From Granulicella sp. S190 (GTDB taxonomy: Bacteria > Acidobacteriota > Terriglobia > Terriglobales > Acidobacteriaceae), in the NCBI RefSeq assembly GCF_009766095.1, contig NZ_LMUD01000019.1, forward strand, positions 96,651-160,650: DNA of 64,000 nucleotides, written 5' to 3'. Below, in pieces: positions 51,258 through 60,278 of this stretch. Position 1 is the stretch's first letter, and the number at the start of each line of letters is the position of its first letter. A program made the translations under genes and the position numbers. The notes beneath the pieces are model-generated. The model made no database searches, was not told the DNA's origin, and saw only the letters and a list, made by a program, of their open reading frames with translations.

Positions 51258-52238
51258 ATGTCCTACGTTTTGATCGATAAGATGTTTTTGTCCCAAAGAA
51301 AAAGCCTATGCTTTGCTGGGGCAAACTGTGACTTATCTACCAACTCATTCGAGCTAGTCAAGGTTCTAGATTCTGTTTCTACGATCGTGACTGGCGACAG
51401 GCAGAGCAGATTCACTATGAGAGTGGTTGTCGACGAATCCTCGAGGGAAGTGATAGAACAGCCCCATTTTCGGGGGATGCATCATTTGGTGACTGCTTCA
51501 TTCGGTCAAGCCAACATTTTTGTGTTCGATATATTGCGTCGCACCGTGAGTGCACATATTTCATCAGCAACAGCAAAGGATGAGAAGTTTTGGCGAGAGA
51601 AGCTGATTCCTATCTGCCTTGGTATTTTGGGTCCGGCGATGGGTCTCGTTCCCATGCATTGCGCATGCCTAGAGCGAGGTGGGAAGGGACTGCTGGTTGC
51701 CGGTAATTCAGGCGCCGGGAAATCTACCTTATCTGCGGCGCTTTCTCAAAATGGCTTCAACTATATCTCCGACGATTGGACTTACATGTCGCAGAGCTAT
51801 GGCAAGTTAGTGGCGCATGGTACTTCCGCGCCTGTAAAGCTCCTGCCAGATGCAGTGCGTCATTTCCCAACGCTGAGGAAATTTGACCTAAAAACTTCGA
51901 TGAATGGTGAGCTGGCTTACGAGATAGACGTGGCGGAAACATTTCTTGGACAGATCAAGAAAACCTGTGAGCCACGATGGCTGATCTTTTTAGAGAGGGT
52001 GCAACGGACTGGGGGAGAGTTTCTTCCAGTTCCTTCTAGCGAAACTCAGGCCTATCTCGAATGTAGCGTTGAACGACTTCCGACCCAACTGTCGGAAGCC
52101 TCCGCGAAGCGTGATCAGACTATAAAAGCACTTGTCGGACTGCCCTGTTGGCGCTTTCGATATGGAGGAACCCCACAGTCTGCAACACAATATCTGCATG
52201 AGTTCGTTGCCGTCCAAAATAGAGAGGTCTACGCATGA
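51258..52238 (+). CDS. HPr-kinase-like ATPase (HprK-related)
   Basis: A 326-residue protein whose C-terminal half resembles the HPr serine kinase core: Walker A AGNSGAGKSTLSAALSQNGF, then YISDDWTYM, the conserved Asp pair that follows the P-loop in HprK. The N-terminal half is not the usual HprK domain. Stand-alone HprK-related kinases are known next to nucleotidyltransferase-like genes in EPS and radical-SAM contexts, and the gene order here is consistent with that. No HPr gene is nearby, so a role in sugar-transport control is unlikely. The next gene starts inside its stop codon (ATGA). Confidence 0.78.
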   Translation: MSYVLIDKMFLSQRKSLCFAGANCDLSTNSFELVKVLDSVSTIVTGDRQSRFTMRVVVDESSREVIEQPHFRGMHHLVTASFGQANIFVFDILRRTVSAHISSATAKDEKFWREKLIPICLGILGPAMGLVPMHCACLERGGKGLLVAGNSGAGKSTLSAALSQNGFNYISDDWTYMSQSYGKLVAHGTSAPVKLLPDAVRHFPTLRKFDLKTSMNGELAYEIDVAETFLGQIKKTCEPRWLIFLERVQRTGGEFLPVPSSETQAYLECSVERLPTQLSEASAKRDQTIKALVGLPCWRFRYGGTPQSATQYLHEFVAVQNREVYA

Positions 52239-52660
52239 ATAAAGCCTTAAGAGCACATCCCGATCTCATGCGTCGATTTGTTGCAACACCGTTTCACTTC
52301 ACTGCTATGAACGGACCGAACTTATTTGCTGTTCAGTCAAATGACCTGGAGATTGCACTCGGCTTGAGGCGCCATGTTTTAAATCATTGGTTTCTAGGCC
52401 ACTCCGGCAGCTCTTCCTGGAAGATTGTTCGAGATGTGCTTGCTCCGGATAATACCGACACGATTTCACTCTTTCAGGATGGGACCATCCGAGTGCTGCA
52501 AGCAGGAACGGGAACAATTCTGCTCTACGACAGAGAAAGGTCCGAGGTCTTGGGATTTCTCTCGAAGAAGACGTCAGTGGAACATATGGTCAGCTGCTTG
52601 GTTCCCATGCTGATGGGAGATTTAGGGAATAGCAACCTCTCTTCTTTTACAAAAAAGTGA
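52235..52660 (+). CDS. Unknown protein coupled to the HprK-like gene
   Basis: A 141-residue soluble protein without signal peptide or membrane helix. It is translationally coupled to the HprK-like gene by a four-base overlap. A beta-rich middle (DTISLFQDGTIRVLQAGTG, ILLYDRERSEVLGF) suggests a small beta-sheet domain. By position it could play the part of the PqqD-like partner seen in related systems, but I see no convincing PqqD motif. I do not recognise the family. Confidence 0.6.
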   Translation: MNKALRAHPDLMRRFVATPFHFTAMNGPNLFAVQSNDLEIALGLRRHVLNHWFLGHSGSSSWKIVRDVLAPDNTDTISLFQDGTIRVLQAGTGTILLYDRERSEVLGFLSKKTSVEHMVSCLVPMLMGDLGNSNLSSFTKK

Positions 52661-52804
52661 CAAACGGCATATCGCTGACTGACAACTAAGGCGTGCGTCT
52701 TGGCTAAGTTGAAGATGCGTTGTCTGAGTGCCTTGAACATACTTAACAAATGTTTGAAGTACTTTGGGACTTACCTGCTTCACAGCTTTTGAATGGGAGT
52801 GTTA

Positions 52805-53173
52805 ATGAAAACAAAAATCTTGAAAGCACTTGCTTTAGCCAATCTGCTTACTCTCTGCAGTGTTATGCCCACATCATTAGCTCTGGCCGCTGACGCCCCC
52901 AAGACAATTGCCGTATCGGTCAAGAGATTTGCTTATGAACCATCAAAGATCAATCTAAAAAAAGGACAGCCAGTTGTGCTGGAAATTACGACTGAAGATG
53001 TTGCTCACGGGTTGAAGTTTAAAGAGCTAAATCTCAACACGAAGATTGAAAAGGACAAACCTGGGGAGCTGAGTTTTACTCCAATGCAGACCGGAGATTT
53101 CGTAGGTCATTGCTCTGTCTTTTGTGGCTCAGGCCACGGTTCGATGACCCTTACTCTCCACGTTACGGAGTAA
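52805..53173 (+). CDS. Exported CuA-type cupredoxin
   Basis: A 122-residue secreted copper protein. A signal peptide (ILKALALANLLTLCSVMPTS region) is followed by a cupredoxin fold. The C-terminal loop HCSVFCGSGHGSM has the Cys-x3-Cys-x3-His-x2-Met pattern of the binuclear CuA site of cytochrome oxidase subunit II, and an upstream His is in VAHGLKF. A single-domain CuA protein would be a one-electron carrier in the periplasm. I chose the ATG at 52805 (GGGAG upstream) over one four codons earlier. The cytochrome c gene starts two bases after its stop. Confidence 0.82.
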   Translation: MKTKILKALALANLLTLCSVMPTSLALAADAPKTIAVSVKRFAYEPSKINLKKGQPVVLEITTEDVAHGLKFKELNLNTKIEKDKPGELSFTPMQTGDFVGHCSVFCGSGHGSMTLTLHVTE

Positions 53174-53175
53174 CA

Positions 53176-53646
53176 GTGCGGCTAACCCTTACAAGTTCGG
53201 TGATGGTGCTTCTGATATCTACTGTCGGGTGTAAAGCAACACCACCCACGAAGACGGAGCGAACTGTGATGACCTGGGCGAAGCATTCAATATTAATTCG
53301 CAATAAGTCTGAACGGAATCCACTCCAGGCATCGAAGGAGAACCTTGCCGCAGGGAAAGAAGCGTTTGGACATTATTGCGTCGCCTGTCATGGTTCGGAC
53401 GGTCAAAATACTGGGGTTCCATTCTCCGATGCAATGTCACCTCAGGTTCCTTCACTCAGCTCGCCCGACGTTCAGTCCTATACAGATGGTCAGCTGAAAT
53501 GGGTTATTGATAACGGCATCTGGCCATCGGGGATGCCTGGATCGAAAGGGATTCTCAGTGACGAAGAGATATGGTCAACAATTCTCTTCATTCGTCATCT
53601 ACCGCCCGCGGGAAGTTTAGGTGATCCAGTGATGTACGACAAATAG
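53176..53646 (+). CDS. Lipoprotein monoheme cytochrome c
   Basis: A 156-residue protein with a lipoprotein signal (SVMVLLISTVGC, with the lipobox Cys) and one class I cytochrome c domain: heme motif YCVACHG and a distal Met in WPSGMPGSKG. The start is GTG at 53176 with GGAG five bases upstream; an earlier start would run inside the cupredoxin gene. The pairing with a CuA protein implies electron transfer between them, perhaps towards a membrane enzyme. No oxidase gene is adjacent. Confidence 0.83.
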   Translation: MRLTLTSSVMVLLISTVGCKATPPTKTERTVMTWAKHSILIRNKSERNPLQASKENLAAGKEAFGHYCVACHGSDGQNTGVPFSDAMSPQVPSLSSPDVQSYTDGQLKWVIDNGIWPSGMPGSKGILSDEEIWSTILFIRHLPPAGSLGDPVMYDK

Positions 53647-53688
53647 AAAGCCCTCATCTTAAGTCGATTCCGGAAGGCCATCAAAGAA

Positions 53689-54942
53689 ATGAACCACCGA
53701 TTGGCGGAAGCAGTAATCGAGACTTTCCAAACCGTAGATATGGAGAGCCACTCCGACCATCTCGCGACCTTTAGCTACAGTGCTTGGGTGGGGATCTACG
53801 ATTGGCTCGATGCCAGTGGTCTTGCGCTCTATTTTTTAGAGCGGCTTCAGTCATTAGGAGCCGAAGACGTAATTCCGCCAAGAGTGCTAGGTCGCCTAAA
53901 GCAGAACTATGCTGACAATCGAAAGAAGACGGATCGATTGTTTCAAGAGTTTATACAAATCAACAATGAATTTAGAAAAGAGAACATATCGTACGTCAAC
54001 ATTAAGGGTTTCACCCTAATTCCGGACGCGTGCACAGATTTGGCATTACGTTACCAACTCGATCTCGACTTTTTCGTGGCCTTCGAGGATAGTCCTCTCT
54101 GTGACAGAGTATTAGAACGCCTGGGATATTTTCTGACGGGGTCTGGAGAAAGCGTTAAGGAATTCAAAACAGCAGGCGAAAATGTGCCTTCCATCAAGAG
54201 TCTCTATAAAGAAAAGGGACAGCAGTGCGTAGAAATTCATTTCGACAGGGCTGGAGGGAACGCGAAAGTTGCTCAAAAAAATGACCTCTCTAGACCGTCT
54301 GCACAGGTCTTTGAGGGGATAGCAGTCCCCACTCTATCGGATTGCGATCGATTCCTCCTACAAGCCCGTCACCTCTTCAAGCATCTTAAAAGTGAATGGA
54401 CACGTGCCTCATGGATGCTCGAGTTTGCCCACTTTATTAATTTCCATCGGAAGAATGAAACTCTCTGGCGTGAAGTAGAAGCTCAAATGGCGGTAGATGT
54501 TGAGATCAAGCTTGCGGTAGGAACGGCGACTCTGGCTTCGAAGCGTAGTTTCAGCATTGCCGAGTTGCCACAAGTATTAAGCTTGGCGGTTCTTAGTCTC
54601 CCCTCTCAAGTGAGCATTTGGGTGGAGCTCTACAGTAGAAAAATAATTTACGCAAGATTTCCAGGCACAAAGCTTTATCTGCTACTTAGATGCGCATTAG
54701 CTGCTGATGAAACCGAATCATCTATCCATCAATTTAGACGTCTTCTTCCATTGCATCGTCCGGCAAGAGTAACGATCGCAAATAAGCCTGTAAACATATT
54801 TGCGAGACTTAACCTGGTAAATGACGAGCTAGAGTATTTTTTTGTTCGCCTTAGATTCCATTTAGAACAGAGCTTCAATTATTTGATGGAGGCAATACGT
54901 TGGAAGAGAAGAATAGCCTCGGTACAGGACTTGCAGCTATGA
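53689..54942 (+). CDS. Nucleotidyltransferase-family protein (NTP_transf_5-like)
   Basis: A 417-residue protein resembling the uncharacterised nucleotidyltransferase-fold family often found in EPS and HprK-related loci. The diagnostic part is YVNIKGFTLIPDACTDLALR followed by QLDLDFFVAFEDS, equivalent to the K-G...R...D-x-D signature, then VEIHFDRAGG. The remainder is helical. It could transfer a nucleotide or activated sugar, but no member's activity is known to me. It lies 42 bases after the cytochrome gene and 95 bases before the export gene. Confidence 0.68.
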   Translation: MNHRLAEAVIETFQTVDMESHSDHLATFSYSAWVGIYDWLDASGLALYFLERLQSLGAEDVIPPRVLGRLKQNYADNRKKTDRLFQEFIQINNEFRKENISYVNIKGFTLIPDACTDLALRYQLDLDFFVAFEDSPLCDRVLERLGYFLTGSGESVKEFKTAGENVPSIKSLYKEKGQQCVEIHFDRAGGNAKVAQKNDLSRPSAQVFEGIAVPTLSDCDRFLLQARHLFKHLKSEWTRASWMLEFAHFINFHRKNETLWREVEAQMAVDVEIKLAVGTATLASKRSFSIAELPQVLSLAVLSLPSQVSIWVELYSRKIIYARFPGTKLYLLLRCALAADETESSIHQFRRLLPLHRPARVTIANKPVNIFARLNLVNDELEYFFVRLRFHLEQSFNYLMEAIRWKRRIASVQDLQL

Positions 54943-55037
54943 ACTGAAGCATCCAAAGCCAATCTTGCTAGAAAGAATGTCCTTGAAAAAGATGGCCGTT
55001 CAATTCGAATTGAAATAGCCATAAAGGGTGTGAGATC

Positions 55038-57992
55038 TTGTTGAAAAAGTCCGACATATCAACTAACTCGGGAAAAATAAAGCGTCTCCTGACGCTTGCC
55101 CTGTGTTCTCTCTTTTTGTTGAAAAATGCAAACACTCAGCAGTTGCAGGTGCCAGCTCTACCTAGCGCTCTGCCGAGCGCTCCCACTTCTGCTTCCCCGA
55201 GTACCGTCAGCTCCAGTTCTCCAGCAGATGAAGATGCTGATCTTATAAAGATGGATAGCAACAGTGATACACCAAAACAAAGTTCGAATGGTATTTTATC
55301 TGCCAGTCAGATTCTCAACATACTGCAGTCTCGGCCTGAGCTTATAGTCGATCTGAAACAGGTCATGGCTGATTATTTGCAACAGCGGGGAACGTCCGTT
55401 CAAGTGGACTCGATCACAGATGACATGTTTTATAAGGGCGTCTCTTCAGATCCCGGTTTGCGGGGTGCAATCAGTGTCTGGCTTAGAGCACGTGGCTATC
55501 TATCGGAGTCGGATTTGGAGAGCCAATCTTTGGATTCACAGTACTCTGTCAATACTGTTAGCGGTACAGCCAATCCTGATAGTGGACTAAATTCATTGAG
55601 TGCAGGCGGTGTATCGGATTTGCCCCCCCGCGATTCCAGCAGATCGCAGGGTGAACTGTCTAATGCGGATAAGAATCAAAATGCAAATTATTCATCCGCA
55701 CGTGAGGACAGAAATCCCCACGCATCAGCAAAAGTCGACCGTAACAACGGGAGTACGACAGAGGTTGTTCACGAAACAACCCCCTATAATTTGCAGTCAC
55801 TCAGAGATCTTTACTCGCAAATTCCTGAGCAAACCTCCAAATTGAGACGCTTTGGCTCGGATGTCTTCTTGGAGCGTGGATTGACTACCAAACAGATGCC
55901 ACTCGATCTTCCGATTGGTCCAGATTATGTTTTAGGCCCCGGAGATGGGCTGATTATTAGCCTCTGGGGAGGAATATCACAAAGCTTTACACGAACGATC
56001 GATCATGAAGGACAGATTATTCTACCCGAAGCGGGAGCGATTGTTGTAGCGGGATTGCCGCTTGGCCGGGCACAGGAACTAGTTCAACAAGAGCTCAGTA
56101 AACAATATAGAAACGCCAAAATAGCAATAACCATTGGGCGGTTGCGTACTGTTCGAGTCTATGTAGTTGGAGATGTACAGCGACCTGGAGCTTACGATAT
56201 TAGCTCTTTATCGACACCTCTGAACGCACTCTACGCTGCTGGAGGACCAAGCAGCGTTGGTTCATTACGCAAAATTCAACACTACCGCGGAAAAAATCTT
56301 ATCCGTGAAGTAGATCTGTATGAGTTTTTACTACACGGCGTACATTCTGATGTGGAGAGGCTTGAAGCTGGAGACACAATTCTAGTACCGCCATCTGGGG
56401 TACAAGTTGCTGTCTCAGGGATGGTCAGACGCCCAGCCATCTATGAATTAAAGGGTGAAACTAGACTATATGACGTACTCGAGGATGCTGGTGGACTTCT
56501 CGCATCCGCAGCATTGACTCGCACCACAATTGATCGAATCGACCCGCAGGGGCACCGGTCTACTATCAGTCTTAACTTACCAGAGGAGAGCACAAAGGAG
56601 TCCTCACAGGCGGTACTCGAAAAGTTTACTGTTCAAGATGGTGACCGCATCCATATCGTTCCCATATTGCCCTACAGCGAGAAAGTGATCTACGTTGAAG
56701 GGCATGTGGTAAGGCCCGGAAGGGTTCCTTACCGGGACGAGATGAAGTTGAATAGTGTCCTCCGCTCCTATCAGGACCTCCTGCCAGAACCCGCTGAACG
56801 CGGTGAGATTATTCGTCTCATGGCTCCTGATTTACGCGCGGAAGCAATTTCTTTCAACGTATCAGAAGTTCTGACGGGCTCTGAGGAGATTCTGCTGAAG
56901 CCTTTTGACACAATTCGTATTTCAGGCCGCTACGAAGCAGATGCGCCCAAGGTGCAGGTACATGGAGAAGTGCTTCATCCCGGAGATTACCCTCTCTCCC
57001 AGGGGATGACCGCAGCACAACTTGTGCGTATGGCTGGTGGTTTCAAACGAAGTGCATTACTTGATGACGCTGACTTGGCGAGCTATGAAATAAAAGATGG
57101 TAGGAAAGTAGTAGGTGAGAGAGGTACTGTTCGAATAGGAGCGGCAGTCAATGCTTCAGATCCCTCTGCAGATGTATTACTAAAGGCAGGAGATGTACTA
57201 ACCATTCACCAAATATCAGGCTGGGGTGATATTGGATCTTCAGTAAACTTGAAAGGCGACCTGACTTATCCAGGATCTTATGGCATCCAAGATGGAGAAC
57301 GACTAAGTTCGGTTTTGAGACGTGCTGGCGGCTTTCGCTCAACAGCCTATCCTGCGGGAGCTGTATTGATTCGCATGCAGGTGAAAGAGTTAGAAGATAA
57401 AAGCCGAAATGAACTAATCCACCAGATCGAAACTACTTCTGCTGGTGCAAGATTAGCTCCAAGCTTGTCGGCTCAAGATGATGCTGCAACATTGCAGCTA
57501 CTTGTCCAGCAGCAAAAAGAAGTGGTTGCGAGGTTACGCGACCAACCCGCAATAGGACGACTGGTAATAAAGATCAGTGCTGATATTGCCAGTTGGGAGG
57601 GTACGCCAGCAGATATAGAACTACGAAATGGAGATGTTCTGACCATACCGAAGAGACCGGGATTCATTCTCGTGAGCGGCCAGGTTTATAACGCATCCGC
57701 AATTACCTTTATTCCCGGGAAAACCGCTGGATGGTATTTGCAGCGTGCGGGGGGAAGTACAGAGGGTGGTAACAGAAAAGAAATCCTCGTTATTCGCGCG
57801 AATGGCTTGGTGGTTGGCCGAAGATCGAATAACTGGCATGAACCTAAAGTCCTCGATAGCAAACTTGATCCAGGCGATGTTGTCGTCGTTCCTCAGAAGG
57901 TCTTTGGAGGTTCGGCGGTATTGAGAAATCTATTCGCTTCGGCCCAGGTTTTCTCCTCCGTTGGATTTGCAGCTGCACTAGCTTTGCACTAA
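55038..57992 (+). CDS. Polysaccharide export outer membrane protein with multiple SLBB domains
   Basis: A 984-residue Wza/GumB-like export protein. A signal peptide (LTLALCSLFLLKNANTQ) and a long Ser/Asp/Gln-rich linker (~30-270) precede the poly-export motif LPIGPDYVLGPGDGLIISLW. At least five SLBB-type repeats follow (for example VYVVGDVQRPGAYDISSLST, VSGMVRRPAIYELKGETRLY, VEGHVVRPGRVPYRDEMKL, VHGEVLHPGDYPLSQGMTAA). The protein is about 2.5 times the length of Wza because of the extra SLBB units. The start is a TTG (55038 or 55041). It would form the outer membrane channel for the polymer made by this locus. Confidence 0.88.
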   Translation: MLKKSDISTNSGKIKRLLTLALCSLFLLKNANTQQLQVPALPSALPSAPTSASPSTVSSSSPADEDADLIKMDSNSDTPKQSSNGILSASQILNILQSRPELIVDLKQVMADYLQQRGTSVQVDSITDDMFYKGVSSDPGLRGAISVWLRARGYLSESDLESQSLDSQYSVNTVSGTANPDSGLNSLSAGGVSDLPPRDSSRSQGELSNADKNQNANYSSAREDRNPHASAKVDRNNGSTTEVVHETTPYNLQSLRDLYSQIPEQTSKLRRFGSDVFLERGLTTKQMPLDLPIGPDYVLGPGDGLIISLWGGISQSFTRTIDHEGQIILPEAGAIVVAGLPLGRAQELVQQELSKQYRNAKIAITIGRLRTVRVYVVGDVQRPGAYDISSLSTPLNALYAAGGPSSVGSLRKIQHYRGKNLIREVDLYEFLLHGVHSDVERLEAGDTILVPPSGVQVAVSGMVRRPAIYELKGETRLYDVLEDAGGLLASAALTRTTIDRIDPQGHRSTISLNLPEESTKESSQAVLEKFTVQDGDRIHIVPILPYSEKVIYVEGHVVRPGRVPYRDEMKLNSVLRSYQDLLPEPAERGEIIRLMAPDLRAEAISFNVSEVLTGSEEILLKPFDTIRISGRYEADAPKVQVHGEVLHPGDYPLSQGMTAAQLVRMAGGFKRSALLDDADLASYEIKDGRKVVGERGTVRIGAAVNASDPSADVLLKAGDVLTIHQISGWGDIGSSVNLKGDLTYPGSYGIQDGERLSSVLRRAGGFRSTAYPAGAVLIRMQVKELEDKSRNELIHQIETTSAGARLAPSLSAQDDAATLQLLVQQQKEVVARLRDQPAIGRLVIKISADIASWEGTPADIELRNGDVLTIPKRPGFILVSGQVYNASAITFIPGKTAGWYLQRAGGSTEGGNRKEILVIRANGLVVGRRSNNWHEPKVLDSKLDPGDVVVVPQKVFGGSAVLRNLFASAQVFSSVGFAAALALH

Positions 57993-58083
57993 AAGTGCTA
58001 CATGATTGTTAAAAAGTAAAAGCTATCGCAAATTACATAATTTAAGAATATTTTATTTAGGCTTACAACTTCAAAGCAGTTAG

Positions 58084-59379
58084 GTGTTAACCGTGACAAC
58101 AGAGATACTTAATCCGCCATCTCCTATTTCATTACGCGATGGCAGTAGTCACAGCAATGTTGCGTCACAAGAGTCAAATTGGGTAACAAACGCCGCTTTG
58201 TTCTGGGAGAATCGGCGCGTTTTTTTACGTGTTTGCGTCACCATATTTTTACTAAGTATCGCTTTTGTTCTTCTTCTCCCTAAAGAATATGAGTCAACTA
58301 CCCGTATTATGCCTCCGGAGCAAGGCGGCAATGGAGCTGCTTTGCTTGCTGCTCTGGTTGGAAAGGGAGGCGGTGGCGGCTTATCTGGGCTTGCAAGCAG
58401 CCTCTTGGGGACAAAAAACAGTGGAGCCCTATTCATTGCGCTAATGCATAGTGGAACTATTTCTGGTCATCTCATAGATCGGTTTGGTTTACAACAGGTC
58501 TATCACACAAGTTATCGGGATAGCACTGCGAAACGGTTGGCACACCTAACTAAAATTACGGAAGATACTAAGAGCGGAATTATCACGGTTGTTGTAACTG
58601 ATAATAACCGTGAGCGTGCGCGTGATTTAGCTCAAGGTTACCTCGATGAATTGAACAAATTGGTTTCTCGAGTAAATACGTCGTCAGCCCGACGCGAGCG
58701 GGAGTTTATCGAAGAGCGGCTGAAAACAGTTCAGGCTGAACTACAGCAAGCTCAGATGGAACTTAGCGATTTCTCAAGCAAGAATATGACGATTGATATC
58801 AAGGAGCAGACAAAGGCAACTGTTGAAGAAGATGCAAAACTTGAAGGACAACTCATTGCAGGCGAATCTGAGCTTGACTCGCTACGTGAAATTTATGGCA
58901 ACCAAAACGTGAGGGTTCGAGCATCGGAAGCAAGAAACATGGTGTTACAACGCGAGTTACAGCGAGCCACAGGTCAAGATACTAAAGCTCTTGGTATTAC
59001 AGATGGAGATAGTACCCGTCCCTATCCTGCTCTAAAACAACTGCCTCAATTAGGCGTTCGTTGGGCAAATCTTTATAGGACTGTTCGAATTCATGAGACG
59101 GTCTTTGACCTGCTCTCCGAAGAATATGAGATGGCTCGAATCGAAGAAGCTAAATCGATTCCGACCGTAGGAGTTGTCGATTTCCCTGGGCTTCCGGAAC
59201 GGAAATCCGGACCTCATCGAATCTTGATAATTTTAGCTTCGACAACTCTATCCGCTGTATTTACGGCTCTTTTTCTTATGGCAAAACGTTCCTGGTATTC
59301 CATGAATGAGGCGGATCCTTGCCGTGCTCTGGTACTCAACATTACAACAACAATTCGGCAATATGGAGACCGGAGATAA
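58084..59379 (+). CDS. Wzz-type polysaccharide chain-length / co-polymerase protein
   Basis: A 431-residue inner membrane protein with the Wzz topology: TM1 at about residues 48-66 (VFLRVCVTIFLLSIAFVLLL), a large periplasmic region and TM2 near residues 376-394 (ILIILASTTLSAVFTALFLM). The first periplasmic part (YESTTRIMPPEQGGNGAALL) is a typical beginning of the domain. A coiled coil (FIEERLKTVQAELQQAQMEL) and the pre-TM2 PTVGVVDFPGLPERKSGP motif are also present. There is no C-terminal tyrosine kinase domain. The start is GTG at 58084 or 58093; the leader of 91 bases is AT-rich. Confidence 0.87.
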   Translation: MLTVTTEILNPPSPISLRDGSSHSNVASQESNWVTNAALFWENRRVFLRVCVTIFLLSIAFVLLLPKEYESTTRIMPPEQGGNGAALLAALVGKGGGGGLSGLASSLLGTKNSGALFIALMHSGTISGHLIDRFGLQQVYHTSYRDSTAKRLAHLTKITEDTKSGIITVVVTDNNRERARDLAQGYLDELNKLVSRVNTSSARREREFIEERLKTVQAELQQAQMELSDFSSKNMTIDIKEQTKATVEEDAKLEGQLIAGESELDSLREIYGNQNVRVRASEARNMVLQRELQRATGQDTKALGITDGDSTRPYPALKQLPQLGVRWANLYRTVRIHETVFDLLSEEYEMARIEEAKSIPTVGVVDFPGLPERKSGPHRILIILASTTLSAVFTALFLMAKRSWYSMNEADPCRALVLNITTTIRQYGDRR

Positions 59380-59384
59380 GCCTG

Positions 59385-60278
59385 ATGCTTATTCTGCCTA
59401 TAAGAATTTCTGTGAAAAGTCCACTTTCAATATCGATTATTACGCCGTCGTTTAACCAGGCAAGCTTCATCGAGCAGGCTATCGACAGTGTATGTGAGCA
59501 GAACTATCCGAACTGCGAGCATCTTGTTTACGATGGATTGTCCACTGACGAGACTGTTGAGTTACTAAAGAAGATGCCAGGATGCAAAAATCAAACCAAA
59601 CTAATATGGGTTTCCGAGAAAGACAATGGACAAAGTGAAGCTTTAAACAAAGGATTTCGACACGCGCAAGGAGAAATCATCGGATGGCTTAATTCGGATG
59701 ACAAATATCGACCGGGTGCTTTCGATGCCGTAGCGCAATTTTTTAAGGAAAATCCAGACACAGATATTTTATATGGTGATTACCGCTTGGTAGATGAATC
59801 AGGTAGATTGATTAGAGTTCGTCGCGAGACGGACTTCAGCATGTTTGTTCTTTTTTACCATCGCGTCTTATATATCCCAACTACTACAACATTCTTTCGA
59901 CGGCAAGTGTTTGAGGACGGAAACTGGCTTAGAGAGGATCTTAAGTACGCTATGGACTTAGAGTTTTTTATTCGTTTAGCTATAGGCGGCTATCGGTTCA
60001 AGCATATTTCTAGAGTTCTTGCGGACTTCAGACTGCAGCCAAATAGTAAGACATGCAGTTTTCCCCAGATCATGCAGCTCGAGCATCGGGAGGTAGTTCT
60101 ATCTTCCGTCCCCTTACTTTTTAACCTTCGACCTAGACTTCTCAAGCAAGCTGCGCTTTTAGTACTGCGACAGATAGCTGGCCTCAGGCGCTATAGCGAG
60201 AAAGCTCTCCGTGGTTACTACTTTAGGAAACTGGTTCCAGCATTTTCATATAAAAATTCAGCTAAGAAATTACCATGA
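59385..60278 (+). CDS. Family 2 glycosyltransferase
   Basis: A GT-A-fold glycosyltransferase of about 297 residues acting on the inner face of the membrane. It has SIITPSFNQASFIEQAIDSV, HLVYDGLSTDETVELL, VSEKDNGQSEALNKGF, IIGWLNSDDKYRPG (the DxD-like metal site) and YAMDLEFFIRLAIGGY. The ATG at 59385 (GGAG nine bases upstream) follows the chain-length gene by five bases; the frame is open further back inside that gene. Its stop overlaps the next start (ATGA). Confidence 0.9.
   Translation: MLILPIRISVKSPLSISIITPSFNQASFIEQAIDSVCEQNYPNCEHLVYDGLSTDETVELLKKMPGCKNQTKLIWVSEKDNGQSEALNKGFRHAQGEIIGWLNSDDKYRPGAFDAVAQFFKENPDTDILYGDYRLVDESGRLIRVRRETDFSMFVLFYHRVLYIPTTTTFFRRQVFEDGNWLREDLKYAMDLEFFIRLAIGGYRFKHISRVLADFRLQPNSKTCSFPQIMQLEHREVVLSSVPLLFNLRPRLLKQAALLVLRQIAGLRRYSEKALRGYYFRKLVPAFSYKNSAKKLP

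Noticed and set aside
52235-52660. PqqD-like peptide chaperone
   Set aside because: Position suggests it, but the sequence lacks a recognisable PqqD helix-turn-helix core, so I left it as unknown.
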